NCBI RefSeq assembly: GCF_024213555.1
Contig: NZ_JANAVO010000012.1
Coordinates: forward strand, 1 to 64,000
Length of the DNA: 64,000 bases
Source of the DNA: Allokutzneria sp. A3M-2-11 16
GTDB taxonomy: Bacteria; Actinomycetota; Actinomycetes; Mycobacteriales; Pseudonocardiaceae
Reading direction: 5' to 3'
In this document: piece after piece, positions 1 to 8,910 of the stretch
Numbering within the stretch: the stretch's first letter is position 1
Layout: each line of letters opens with the position of its first letter
The notes under the pieces: generated by a model
The model's database searches: none
What the model was told of the DNA's origin: nothing
Seen by the model: the letters and a program-made list of their open reading frames with translations, nothing else
Program-made: the position numbers and the translations under genes

Positions 1-73
1 GGGCCGGGGTTTCATCCCGTGCCCCCGAGAGGCCCAAGGGCACGCGCAAGGGGCCCCAGGTCAAGCCGACCCC
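1..73 (-). repeat. Partial 13E12-associated hairpin leader (copy 1, cut by window edge)
   Basis: This is the reverse complement of the first 73 nt of the 119-nt hairpin found complete at 11745-11863 and 38797-38915. It includes the arm that reads GGGGTCGGCTTGACCTGGGG on the minus strand. The other arm lies off the left edge. Positions 74-110 continue the similarity, with a tail carrying several copies of GAGCTGGAAGCCCAG-like sequence up to about 160. By analogy with the other two copies, a DUF222-HNH gene probably lies to the left, reading leftward. The element follows directly on the 3' end of the rhamnosidase gene. Confidence 0.75.
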
Positions 74-186
74 ACGCTGGTACCGGCGCGAGCTGGAAGC
101 CCAACTCCGCTGGAAGCCCAGCTCACGCGAGCTGGAAGCCCAGCCCCGCCGGAAGCCCCAGCCCACGAACGCCAAAAGCCGAAACC

Positions 187-3100
187 TCAGCGATCCCCCT
201 GTGGCAGCCCACCCGAACACAACAACCGCACAGGCCCGAAAAGCCCACTCCGAACCTGTCCCGCATAAACCCCCGAAGTCGGCGAAGCATCATCCAGATA
301 CCCCGCCAAAGTCCCCCGCACCACTACCTCGACAACATTCTCCCCATCCGCCACCAATTCGCTCACATCAACCCGCCAAGGCCCCCACGCCAATTCCCCG
401 GCAAAAGACCCGTTCACCGAAACCGACGCCACCCCGCGCACCGACCCCAGATCGAGCATCTGCCGCCCGCCGACAGAAGCGGTGAACGTCGTCCGGTACC
501 GAACCTCTCCACCGAGGTTGCGCAGGCCGAGGGAGGCCCAGTCCGCCAAGGGGAACTCCGCCTCCACTACGGATACCGAGAGCGGCCCGTCGACCAGCGC
601 GCCGCCACGGCGACCGTCGACCGCCGAGACGAACAGGGTCACCGAGTCACCGGCGCGAGCGGGGGAAGGCAACCGCAGAAGACCGTCCTCGACCTTGATC
701 TCCTGCGCGTCGAACACCGCGACCATGTCCAAAGTGGACGGTATCTGGACGGAGACGGTCCCGGGTGGCACCTGGAAACGCAGCTTCTCGGTGCGGGAAA
801 CGCCGGGCGCGATGTCGGGGATCACAGGCACGACAACGCCGGACGACGATACCGCGGGGTCGAGCCAGGAGGCGCCGGGCAGCGGATGCGGCCGGGGGTA
901 GGCGCACACGAAACGCGGATCGCGGCGGTGTTCACGACGCAGCTCCGCGGAAGTCCAGCCGGGGCCGCTGCGAAGCCCGAGCGAACCGGAGTCGAGGGTC
1001 GCGGCGGTGCCGTGGCTGCTCTGGTGGGTCACGCGGAGCACCACGGTGTTCGAGCCGATCAGTAGGTGCGGCGCCAAATCGTAGGTGTGCAGCCGAATCT
1101 CGCGGTGCTCGGGATACGGGTTGAAGTCGCCCTGCCTGCCGACCTCGACACCGTTGATCAGCACGCTGCACGCGCCGTCCGAACCGACCAGGACCGACCC
1201 GTCGGCCGGAACAGCATCGAGCGAGAACGACAGCGACATGTCGTGCGTGGCTCCGATGACCACCGGGCGGTCCGGGCGAATCCACTCTGGACGGAGGTAT
1301 GCGGCGACATCGGTGACGACGGCGAAAGACGCCCGCAGTGGGCCGGACTGCGTCGCGGTCAGCTCGATGACGAGTTCACCGCCGGACACGAGCGGGCTCA
1401 CGGTTTGGTGGCCGTCACCGGACACCGGCAGCTCGACACCGTTGAGCAGCACGCGGCGCGGAGCGCTCGCGCCGACCACGAGGTGCGCTGCCTCGGAAAG
1501 CGCGATGTGCGTGCGCACAGCGACTGTCTGACCGGCCCGGACATCACGCCAGTCGAGGAACTCCTCGGGAACCTGTCCCTTGGGGCCCAAGGTATCCGAG
1601 TGCAGGGGGTCCTTGCGGATGCCGCGCGTGAGCGACCATTCGACGGACCGCCACGCACCATCGCCGTCGTGCACGCAAGCGAAGGGGCCGTATGAGGCGA
1701 TCACCGGCTCCCACGAATCCCCAACGCCGTGGGACAGCCGCCAGATCTCGATGGGCAGCACACCGGTGCGGGACGGCGCAGCCAGATCCCCGCGCGAATT
1801 GTCCAATGTAGACGAAGTAAGGCCGGTCCACGGACCCACGACCTCGACAACGGACTCGACCGGGCCGAACGGCACAGCGGTGGCCGGGGGAAGCGAGGCG
1901 GAAATGACCACCAGGGCAACGGAACCGTCATCGAACGGAACCTCGAACGTGCCGTCCGGTTCGATGGACAGCTCGGTGCGCGTGCCACGCCCCGGAGCCC
2001 AGCTTTGTGCGCGCACGTCGGAGATGCCCGAGATCCGGACGCGCGCCACGCGGTCGCCCGGCGGGCGGAAGGAGTAGCCGTGCGTGCGGAGCTGCTCGTT
2101 GTAGCCCTGCCAGTCGAACTCCACGCCGTTGGACCACCAGTAGCCCTCGCCGAGGTCCAGCATGGGTGCCGCGGTCCCGCTGACATCGTCGTGAGCGGTC
2201 AGCGCGAGCACATACGCGTCGCCGACCCGCCGCAACAGATGTGGCGCATCCGCCGAAACCCGAATGGGTCCACTTTGGACGGCTGCTGGGACGTCCTCCA
2301 CCGAAGCGACCAACGTGACTGGGAAATCGGGCACCGTCCCGTCGAGGAACAGCGAGGGGACGCGCCCGACGCAGATCACGCGTCCGCCCTCGGCGATGAA
2401 CTCCACCAGGCGCCGAGCCGCGGCGGCGTGCAGCGTGTGCACGGCGGGCAGGACGACCGTGCGGAACTCCTCCTCGCCGACGCGAAGGCGCCCACCGGCC
2501 AACACCGAAGCCCCGGCGATCGTCGCCTCGTCGAAGACGTCGTGGTCGATCCCGGCCCGCTCCAGCACTCCGGGCTTCTCCGCGAACCACGTGCCGACGC
2601 CGTTGAGCGCCAGGAAAGCCTCGTTCGCCTCGTGCGCCGCGGCGAGGGGGCCGTCCAGGGTCAGGTGCCCCTGAACCGTCGAGGTGGGGGAGAGCAGCAC
2701 GACATCGCAGACGTGCTGCCCCGCCGTGAGCACCGAGCACAGACGGCTGACCGCGGTGGAGAACACGTGGTAGGACGGCCAGTACGGCTGGCGCCAACAG
2801 GTCGACGGCGGCGCCCACTCCCACCAACCGCCCACAGTGGAGTAATAGACCGCGTGCGGGTCGTAGAGGTTGGCGCCGCGCCTGAGGAACGGGGCGAGCC
2901 AGTCGTAGGTCTCCTCCAGGGTGCCGCCCCAGCCCGAGGAGTGGAACGCCTCGATCCAAGTCCGGCCGTGGCCGTTGGCGTGCGCCAGCGAACTGTGCAC
3001 CTTGGCGTCGCCCCAGTGATCACTGCCGGGGGCGCCGTACCCGGAATGCGTGTCGAGGTAGTCCCCGTACAGCCGCACACCGCCCGCCGGATCGCCTTCA

Positions 3101-4017
3101 CGCGCGGGCGTCGGCTGGTCGAAGCCGCAGATCAGCCCGCGCGACCGGTACCACTCGTCGTGCTGGTCGAAGAACCCGCGCCGCGCAAGGAAAGCACGGT
3201 GCGCGTGGTAGTCGCGCCGAACCCGCACGGCCTCCGGCGACGCGTCGTCCTCCCACAGCGCCCACAGCCGCGGGACGAGGTCGTAGCCGTACGCGGCGGC
3301 GAAGGTCGTCGCGAAGTCCGTGCCCCACGTGGGCATCGCGGGCAGCTCGTCCTGGAAGAAGCCGCCGATGCTGCGGCCGAACCAGTGGCCGACGCCGCGT
3401 TCGAGCGTGCCGTGCACCTTGTCGAGCAGGGCCGCGCAAGCCTCGGTGGAGAAGTAGTCGAAACCGCTCACTCCACTGTGGACCAATACGATCCGGGCCG
3501 AGCCACCGGACCAGCGGGCCGCGCCTCCGGCGAGCGGGACGGCGGTCCGCTCGCCGGAAGGCAGGATCGCATACGCCGCAAGGGGTTCGTGGCCTTCCGG
3601 TGGGGAGACGGTCATCTTCCCCGAGGTCTCCACGAACGTCCGGTAGAGCGCCCGCCCGGAGAACCCGGGGTTGGCCGAGATCAGCCTGCCCTGGAAGTTC
3701 GCCCCGGAGAAGCCGATCTGGTCGTAGAGCCACAGCGTGAAGCCGAGTTCGTCGGCGTCGGCGCACGCCCCGTCGAACAACTCGATCCACTCGGGTGTGA
3801 GGAACGCCGGATCGTCGGCCACCGAACCGAACATCGGTCCGGTGGGGGCCAGGCAGAGCACGACGGCCTGCCTGACCCCGCCCGCCACGAGCTTCTCCAT
3901 CTGCTCGCGAAGCCGTTCCCTGGTCACCTTCGCGCCGCTCCACCACCAGATCGGCAGTGGCCCGTACTCCGGAGCCGGATCGGTGAACCGGGCGAGCAAC
4001 TCAGGGATTCCGTTCAT
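187..4017 (-). CDS. Alpha-L-rhamnosidase-like glycoside hydrolase (GH106 type)
   Basis: The protein has 1276 residues, the length of large GH106 alpha-L-rhamnosidases, which release L-rhamnose from plant glycosides and polysaccharides. The N-terminal part has the family's PLPIWWWSG opening, a TIM-barrel-like region with FFQDELPAMPTWGTDF around residue 220, and WLAPFLRRGANLYDPHAVYYS around residue 375. The C-terminal third looks like beta-sandwich carbohydrate-binding modules, with repeated 'VLINGVEV' and 'VSVNGSFAGEL' patterns. No signal peptide is evident, so it may act inside the cell on imported rhamnosides. Its start overlaps the stop of the upstream transporter by ATGA, and the neighbouring rhamnose isomerase, aldolase and kinase fix the substrate assignment. 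The 3' end becomes very C-poor on the sense strand near the hairpin repeat at position 1. The family call is from motif recognition; the exact specificity is inferred. Confidence 0.82.
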   Translation of the reverse strand: MNGIPELLARFTDPAPEYGPLPIWWWSGAKVTRERLREQMEKLVAGGVRQAVVLCLAPTGPMFGSVADDPAFLTPEWIELFDGACADADELGFTLWLYDQIGFSGANFQGRLISANPGFSGRALYRTFVETSGKMTVSPPEGHEPLAAYAILPSGERTAVPLAGGAARWSGGSARIVLVHSGVSGFDYFSTEACAALLDKVHGTLERGVGHWFGRSIGGFFQDELPAMPTWGTDFATTFAAAYGYDLVPRLWALWEDDASPEAVRVRRDYHAHRAFLARRGFFDQHDEWYRSRGLICGFDQPTPAREGDPAGGVRLYGDYLDTHSGYGAPGSDHWGDAKVHSSLAHANGHGRTWIEAFHSSGWGGTLEETYDWLAPFLRRGANLYDPHAVYYSTVGGWWEWAPPSTCWRQPYWPSYHVFSTAVSRLCSVLTAGQHVCDVVLLSPTSTVQGHLTLDGPLAAAHEANEAFLALNGVGTWFAEKPGVLERAGIDHDVFDEATIAGASVLAGGRLRVGEEEFRTVVLPAVHTLHAAAARRLVEFIAEGGRVICVGRVPSLFLDGTVPDFPVTLVASVEDVPAAVQSGPIRVSADAPHLLRRVGDAYVLALTAHDDVSGTAAPMLDLGEGYWWSNGVEFDWQGYNEQLRTHGYSFRPPGDRVARVRISGISDVRAQSWAPGRGTRTELSIEPDGTFEVPFDDGSVALVVISASLPPATAVPFGPVESVVEVVGPWTGLTSSTLDNSRGDLAAPSRTGVLPIEIWRLSHGVGDSWEPVIASYGPFACVHDGDGAWRSVEWSLTRGIRKDPLHSDTLGPKGQVPEEFLDWRDVRAGQTVAVRTHIALSEAAHLVVGASAPRRVLLNGVELPVSGDGHQTVSPLVSGGELVIELTATQSGPLRASFAVVTDVAAYLRPEWIRPDRPVVIGATHDMSLSFSLDAVPADGSVLVGSDGACSVLINGVEVGRQGDFNPYPEHREIRLHTYDLAPHLLIGSNTVVLRVTHQSSHGTAATLDSGSLGLRSGPGWTSAELRREHRRDPRFVCAYPRPHPLPGASWLDPAVSSSGVVVPVIPDIAPGVSRTEKLRFQVPPGTVSVQIPSTLDMVAVFDAQEIKVEDGLLRLPSPARAGDSVTLFVSAVDGRRGGALVDGPLSVSVVEAEFPLADWASLGLRNLGGEVRYRTTFTASVGGRQMLDLGSVRGVASVSVNGSFAGELAWGPWRVDVSELVADGENVVEVVVRGTLAGYLDDASPTSGVYAGQVRSGLFGPVRLLCSGGLPQGDR

Positions 4018-5333
4018 GCGGCGACGCCACGCTCCTTCTCGATGTCCTCAAGGGATTTGCCGACGGTGTCCGGCATGAAGAAGAAGCCGACGATCCCGCT
4101 GACCAACAGGAAGGCCGTCAGCAGTGTCGCGACCGGGCCGATGGAGGCCGAGGCCAGCAGCGGCACGAAGAAGCTCCAGATGCCCAGCAGCACCCTGGCG
4201 ACGCCGAAGGTCAAGCCCTGCGCGGTGCCGCGCAACATGGTCGGGAACAGCTCCTGGCTGAACACCTTGTAGGTCGCCTCACCCGCGATCGCCGCGCCCA
4301 TCCCGAAGAGCACGATGTTGGCGATCACCGTGGGAACGGTGAACGGCAGCACCAGGAACAGCGCGTACGCCACGATCTGCATCAGGGAACCGACAGCCCA
4401 CATCATGCGACGGCGTTGGTAGCTCTTGTCGTTGAGACGCATGAAGATGGTGACTGTCCCGATGATGGCGATGACGAACCCCGCGCAGCTGAGCGCCACC
4501 CCCGCCGCCTGTGAGCCCGCGTCGAGAGTCGTCACGATGTAGGGGGTGAAGATGCCTGCGGTGCCCGCCGCCAGGCCCCAGAACGTGTAGATGGTGCCGG
4601 TCCACATCAGGGCGCGCAGGTTCTGGCCGCTGAACAGGGCCTTGACCTGGACGGAAGGGGAGGGCTTCGAAGATCCGCTCGCGGGATCGAGCGACGTCGT
4701 CGAGGTGGACACCGCGCTCTGCCAGCGAGCCGACTCCGCGATGCCCTGGCGCAGCGCCCAGGTCACCACGGCGACGACGAACAGGGACAGGAACACGATC
4801 CTGGTGCCGGTGATGCCCATCGGGGTCAGGGCGAGCGCCAGCAGCAGCACCACCACGGGCCCCAGGTTCCACGCGACCTGTGTCAGCCCGATGAGGCGTC
4901 CTCGGCCCTTCGCCGGTGCGAGCTCACCGACCAGCGCGAGCGAGGTGGGCACGTCCGCGCCCACCGCGACGCCGACGACGAAGGTGCCGACGAACAGCAT
5001 GGGCGCGCTGAAAGATCCCGCGATGAGCAGGACGCCCAGCGCGTAGACGATCAGGTCCCACTTGTAGATCCGCTTGCGGCCGAGCTTGTCGCCGAGCCGC
5101 CCGCCGATGAACGCGCCGATCGCGCAGCCGATGGCGTTCGGCCCGATCGCGGCGAGGATGCCGACCCCGGTGCTGGTCAGCCCCAGTTCCGCCTGGAACA
5201 TGCTCATCCCCGCGCCGAGCGCGACGATCGAGCCCGCGTCCAGGTAGGACGCCATCGCGGCCAGCACCGAGATCTTCCACTGCTGCCTGCTGATCGTGCG
5301 GTCGTCCTCGCGGACGCTCTGGGGTGCGGTCAT
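4014..5333 (-). CDS. MFS transporter, probable rhamnose/rhamnoside permease
   Basis: A 439-residue major facilitator protein with about 12 hydrophobic segments. The loop after TM2 carries the family motif GGRLGDKLGRKRIYKWD (residues about 78-95), and the second half has the expected ELFPTMLRGTAQG segment of sugar-porter-like members. It is transcribed ahead of the rhamnosidase with an ATGA overlap and is divergent from the rhamnose isomerase operon. That arrangement supports uptake of L-rhamnose or a rhamnoside across the cytoplasmic membrane. The C-terminal tail (SLEDIEKERG) is cytoplasmic and charged. The substrate is inferred from neighbours; the family is clear. Confidence 0.85.
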   Translation of the reverse strand: MTAPQSVREDDRTISRQQWKISVLAAMASYLDAGSIVALGAGMSMFQAELGLTSTGVGILAAIGPNAIGCAIGAFIGGRLGDKLGRKRIYKWDLIVYALGVLLIAGSFSAPMLFVGTFVVGVAVGADVPTSLALVGELAPAKGRGRLIGLTQVAWNLGPVVVLLLALALTPMGITGTRIVFLSLFVVAVVTWALRQGIAESARWQSAVSTSTTSLDPASGSSKPSPSVQVKALFSGQNLRALMWTGTIYTFWGLAAGTAGIFTPYIVTTLDAGSQAAGVALSCAGFVIAIIGTVTIFMRLNDKSYQRRRMMWAVGSLMQIVAYALFLVLPFTVPTVIANIVLFGMGAAIAGEATYKVFSQELFPTMLRGTAQGLTFGVARVLLGIWSFFVPLLASASIGPVATLLTAFLLVSGIVGFFFMPDTVGKSLEDIEKERGVAA

Positions 5334-5471
5334 GGCGACTCCTCGTCTTCCAACGGCGACACTGCCGTGCGACCCCGCTCACAAAATGAAACGTATTAAT
5401 CGGCACTGTAACCACGGCCCACTGGGGCACACAAGACAGGGCTGACCGAGTTGTTACCTGCGGGTGCGCTG

Positions 5472-5611
5472 GTCTTCAAGTCCCCCGAACCCGGCTCCCA
5501 GCCGTCTTCAACCGCCCCCAACTCCCGACGCCGCGCGCGCGTGCGCTGGGGCGGGCTGGGGTTGGGGGCGGTTGAAGACTTATTTTGGGTGGGTAGGGCG
5601 TACTTGAAGAC
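5472..5611. repeat. Nested inverted repeat between divergent rhamnose units
   Basis: Two perfect inverted repeats share one centre. The outer arms are GTCTTCAAGT (5472-5481) and ACTTGAAGAC (5602-5611). The inner arms are GTCTTCAACCGCCCCCAAC (5504-5522) and GTTGGGGGCGGTTGAAGAC (5561-5579). All four arms begin or end with GTCTTCAA/TTGAAGAC. The inner 19-bp stem encloses a 38-nt GC-rich loop. The structure could extrude as a cruciform, form an RNA hairpin, or be a miniature mobile element; the sequence does not decide. Confidence 0.8.
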
Positions 5612-5669
5612 TGCGGGACCGGTGCGGGCGCGTTGGGTTGACGGTCGGAGTGAGGCGGCTTTACGGTGG

Positions 5670-5681
5670 TGAAACCTTTCA
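5670..5681. promoter_or_regulatory. Candidate operator upstream of rhamnose isomerase
   Basis: TGAAACCTTTCA is a 12-bp dyad with arms TGAAA and TTTCA, located 26 nt before the isomerase start codon. A related TGAAACG half-site lies on the transporter side near 5388. A shared half-site on both sides of a divergent sugar locus is what a common catabolic repressor would use. The assignment is inference. Confidence 0.35.
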
Positions 5682-5706
5682 ATTGCGCCTTGGGGGAGGA
5701 GCTACG

Positions 5707-6873
5707 ATGCCACTGCTGGACGAGGTTCGCGCGGCACTGGCCGGACAGCGGATCGAGACGCCGTCCTGGGCCTACGCGAACTCGGGCACCCGGTTCAAGG
5801 TCTTCCCGCAGCCCGGTGTCCCGCGCGACCCCTGGGAGAAGATCGCCGACGCCGCGACGGTGCACCGGCTGACCGGGGTGGCTCCGACCGTCGCGCTGCA
5901 CATCCCCTGGGACAAGGTGGAGGACTACGGCGAGCTCGCCGCCTACGCCGGGGAACAGGGCGTGGCGCTGGGCGCGATCAACTCCAACGTCTTCCAGGAC
6001 AACGACTACAAGCTGGGCTCGGTCACCAACCCGGACGCGCGAATCCGCCGCAAGGCGATCGACCACCTGCTGGAGTGCGTCGACATCATGGACGCCACCG
6101 GCTCGCGCGACCTCAAGCTGTGGTTCTCCGACGGGACGAACTACCCGGGCCAGGACTCGATCCGCGCGCGGCAGGACCGGCTCGCCGAAGCCCTCCGCGA
6201 GGTGTACGACCGGCTCGGCCCGGACCAGCGGATGTTGTTGGAGTACAAGCTCTTCGAACCCGCCTTCTACACCATGGACGTGCCGGACTGGGGCACCTCG
6301 TACGCGCACTGCGTGGAGCTGGGCGAGAAGGCCACCGTCTGCATCGACACCGGCCACCACGCGCCGGGCACCAACATCGAGTTCATCGTCGCGTTCCTGT
6401 TGCGCGCCAACAAGCTCGGCGCGTTCGACTTCAACTCGCGGTTCTACGCCGATGACGACCTGATGGTGGGCGCGGCCGACCCCTTCCAGCTGTTCCGGAT
6501 CATGCACGAGATCGTCTCCGCCGACGCGCTGCGGCCCGAGGCGGGGATCGCGTTCATGTTGGACCAGTGCCACAACATCGAGGCGAAGATCCCCGCGATC
6601 ATCCGCTCCGTGCTCAACGTCCAGGAGGCCACCGCGAAGGCGCTGCTGGTCGACGCGGAAGCCCTTGTGGCGGCACAGAACTCCGGTGACGTGCTCGGTG
6701 CGAACGCGGTGCTGATGGACGCCTTCTCCACCGATGTCCGCCCGCTGCTGCGGGAGGTGCGCGCGGAGGCCGGGCTGGACCCGGACCCGGTTGCGGCCTA
6801 CCGCGCTTCGGGCTATCAAGAACGAATCGAGGCTGACCGCGTGGGCGGTACACAGGCGGGTTGGGGAGCATGA
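5707..6873 (+). CDS. rhaI: L-rhamnose isomerase (RhaI type)
   Basis: A 388-residue TIM-barrel sugar isomerase converting L-rhamnose to L-rhamnulose in the cytoplasm. Recognisable features are the metal-binding region around LLEYKLFEPAFYTMD, the DTGHHAPGTNIEF segment, and DFNSRFYADDDLMVG, which matches the rhamnose-isomerase branch of xylose-isomerase-like proteins. ATG 5707 is chosen because a strong GGAGGAG ribosome site precedes it by about 6 nt. The next gene starts within its stop codon (ATGA overlap at 6870), so the two are translationally coupled. It is the first gene of the rhamnose catabolic operon. Confidence 0.9.
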   Translation: MPLLDEVRAALAGQRIETPSWAYANSGTRFKVFPQPGVPRDPWEKIADAATVHRLTGVAPTVALHIPWDKVEDYGELAAYAGEQGVALGAINSNVFQDNDYKLGSVTNPDARIRRKAIDHLLECVDIMDATGSRDLKLWFSDGTNYPGQDSIRARQDRLAEALREVYDRLGPDQRMLLEYKLFEPAFYTMDVPDWGTSYAHCVELGEKATVCIDTGHHAPGTNIEFIVAFLLRANKLGAFDFNSRFYADDDLMVGAADPFQLFRIMHEIVSADALRPEAGIAFMLDQCHNIEAKIPAIIRSVLNVQEATAKALLVDAEALVAAQNSGDVLGANAVLMDAFSTDVRPLLREVRAEAGLDPDPVAAYRASGYQERIEADRVGGTQAGWGA

Positions 6874-8900
6874 GCACCCTTCAGGAACTGCTGGAGCGCA
6901 GCAACCGGCTCGGGGGCGATCCGCGCTTCACGAACTACGCGGGCGGGAACACCTCCGCGAAGGGCACTGCCACCGACCCGGTCACCGGTGGACCGGTGGA
7001 TCTGTTGTGGGTCAAGGGTTCTGGCGGTGACCTCGGCACGCTGACCGAGTCCGGGCTGGCGACGCTGCGGCTGGACCGCATGCGCGCGCTCGTCGACGTG
7101 TACCCCGGCGTCGAGCGCGAGGACGAGATGGTCGCCGCGTTCGACTTCTGCCTGCACGGCAAGGGCGACGCGGCCCCGTCGATCGACACCGCGATGCACG
7201 GGCTCGTCGACGCCGCGCACGTCGACCACCTGCACCCGGACTCCGGGATCGCGATCGCGTGCGCCGCCGACGGCGAGGCGCTGACCAAGGAGATCTTCGG
7301 TGACCGCGTTGTCTGGGTTGCCTGGCGCAGGCCGGGTTTCCAGCTGGGGCTGGACATCGCGGCGGTCAAGGAGGCCAACCCGCGCGCGATCGGCGTGATC
7401 CTCGGCGGGCACGGCATCACCGCGTGGGGCGAGACCTCGGCGGAGTGCGAAGCCCGCTCGCTGGAGATCATCCGCACCGCGCAGGAGTACATCGACGCGC
7501 GCGGCGCAGCCGAACCTTTTGGCTCTGTGAAGCCAGGATTCGAGCCGCTGCCGGTCGCGGAGCGCCGCGCGCGGGCCGCCGCGCTGGCCCCGGTGATCCG
7601 CGGGCTGGCCTCGACCGACCGCGCGCAGGTCGGCCACTTCACCGACTCCGACGAGGTGCTGGACTTCCTCGCCAGGGAGAAGCTGGCGCCGCTCGCCGCG
7701 CTCGGCACCTCGTGCCCGGACCACTTCCTCCGGACCAAGGTCGCGCCGCTCGTGCTCGACCTGCCTGCGGACGCGCCGTTGGAGGACGCGATCGCGCGGC
7801 TGCGCGAGCTGCACGCGGCCTACCGCGAGGAGTACCGCGCCTACTACGAGCGGCACGCGACACCGGACTCGCCTGCCATGCGCGGCGCGGACCCCGCGAT
7901 CGTGCTCCTGCCCGGCGTCGGGATGTTCTCCTTTGGTGCCAACAAGCAGACCGCTCGCGTTGCGGGCGAGTTCTACGTCAACGCGATCAACGTGATGCGC
8001 GGCGCGGAAGCGATTTCGAGCTACGCGCCGATCCCCGAGTCGGAGAAGTTCCGCATCGAGTACTGGGCACTGGAAGAGGCGAAACTCGCCCGCATGCCCA
8101 AGCCGAAGCCACTGGCCGCGCGGGTCGCGTTCGTGACCGGCGGCGGCTCGGGCATCGGCCGTGCGATCGCGCAGCGGCTGGCCGCTGAAGGCGCATGCGT
8201 GGTTGTCGCCGACCGCGATGCTTCCTCGGCCTCCGAGGTCGCCGCGTCGCTGGGCTCGACCGATGTCGCGGTGCCGGTCACCGTGGACGTCACATCGAGC
8301 GAAGCCGTTGCGGCTGCGGTGGATGCGGCCGTGCTGGCCTTCGGTGGCGTGGACCTGGTGGTCAACAACGCGGGCCTGTCGATCTCGAAACCGTTGCTGG
8401 AGACCACCGACGCGGATTGGGACGTTCAGCACGGCGTCATGGCGCGCGGCTCGTTCCTGGTCGCGCGCGCGGCGGCGAAGGCGATGATCGCGCAGGGCAT
8501 GGGCGGCGACATCGTCTACATCGCCTCGAAGAACGGCGTGTTCGCCGGGCCGAACAACCTCGCGTACGGGTCGGCCAAGGCCGATCAGGCGCACCAGGTC
8601 CGGCTCCTCGCGGCCGAGTTGGGCGAGCACGGCATCAAGGTCAACGGCGTCAACCCGGACGGCGTCGTCCGCGGCTCGGGGATCTTCGCGGGCGGCTGGG
8701 GTGCCCAGCGCGCGGCGGTCTACGGCGTCGCCGAGGAGGACCTGGGCGCGTTCTACGCCAAGCGGACCCTGCTCAAGCGCGAGGTGCTGCCGGAGCACGT
8801 CGCCGCCGCCGTTTTCGTGCTGACCGCTGGAGAGCTGTCGCACACCACCGGACTGCACATTCCCGTCGACGCGGGCGTTGCCGCCGCGTTCCTGCGCTGA
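6870..8900 (+). CDS. Bifunctional rhamnulose-1-phosphate aldolase / short-chain dehydrogenase
   Basis: A 676-residue fusion. The N-terminal part (about 1-400) is a class II aldolase/adducin fold with FTNYAGGNTSAKG, a DHLHPDSGIA segment and GGHGITAW supplying the zinc histidines. The C-terminal part (about 415-676) is a short-chain dehydrogenase with the Rossmann motif TGGGSGIGRA, NNAG, and the catalytic Tyr-Lys pair in YGSAKADQ. Known fusions of this type (RhaEW-like) cleave rhamnulose-1-phosphate to dihydroxyacetone phosphate and L-lactaldehyde and then oxidise the lactaldehyde. ATG 6870 overlaps the isomerase stop. An in-frame GTG at 6861 is less likely. Confidence 0.9.
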   Translation: MSTLQELLERSNRLGGDPRFTNYAGGNTSAKGTATDPVTGGPVDLLWVKGSGGDLGTLTESGLATLRLDRMRALVDVYPGVEREDEMVAAFDFCLHGKGDAAPSIDTAMHGLVDAAHVDHLHPDSGIAIACAADGEALTKEIFGDRVVWVAWRRPGFQLGLDIAAVKEANPRAIGVILGGHGITAWGETSAECEARSLEIIRTAQEYIDARGAAEPFGSVKPGFEPLPVAERRARAAALAPVIRGLASTDRAQVGHFTDSDEVLDFLAREKLAPLAALGTSCPDHFLRTKVAPLVLDLPADAPLEDAIARLRELHAAYREEYRAYYERHATPDSPAMRGADPAIVLLPGVGMFSFGANKQTARVAGEFYVNAINVMRGAEAISSYAPIPESEKFRIEYWALEEAKLARMPKPKPLAARVAFVTGGGSGIGRAIAQRLAAEGACVVVADRDASSASEVAASLGSTDVAVPVTVDVTSSEAVAAAVDAAVLAFGGVDLVVNNAGLSISKPLLETTDADWDVQHGVMARGSFLVARAAAKAMIAQGMGGDIVYIASKNGVFAGPNNLAYGSAKADQAHQVRLLAAELGEHGIKVNGVNPDGVVRGSGIFAGGWGAQRAAVYGVAEEDLGAFYAKRTLLKREVLPEHVAAAVFVLTAGELSHTTGLHIPVDAGVAAAFLR

Positions 8901-8910
8901 GGAGGTCCAG

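Larger units (their letters stand above)
5334..5706. promoter_or_regulatory. Divergent promoter region of the rhamnose locus
   Basis: This 373-nt gap separates the leftward transporter/rhamnosidase unit from the rightward isomerase operon, so it must carry both promoters. An AT-rich stretch containing TGAAACGTATTAAT (about 5387-5400) lies just upstream of the transporter. A similar TGAAAC core recurs at 5670-5675, ahead of the isomerase. The middle is filled by a nested palindrome, described separately. A strong ribosome site (GGGGGAGGAG, ending near 5701) precedes the isomerase ATG at 5707. No regulator gene is adjacent; control by a LacI- or DeoR-type repressor encoded elsewhere is a guess. 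Confidence 0.55.

Noticed and set aside
1729-4272. An 847-codon open frame on the plus strand across the rhamnosidase
   Set aside because: It is antisense to a gene with clear family motifs, crosses its start and runs into the transporter gene. Its composition is the Arg/Gly/His-rich pattern of a high-GC shadow frame.
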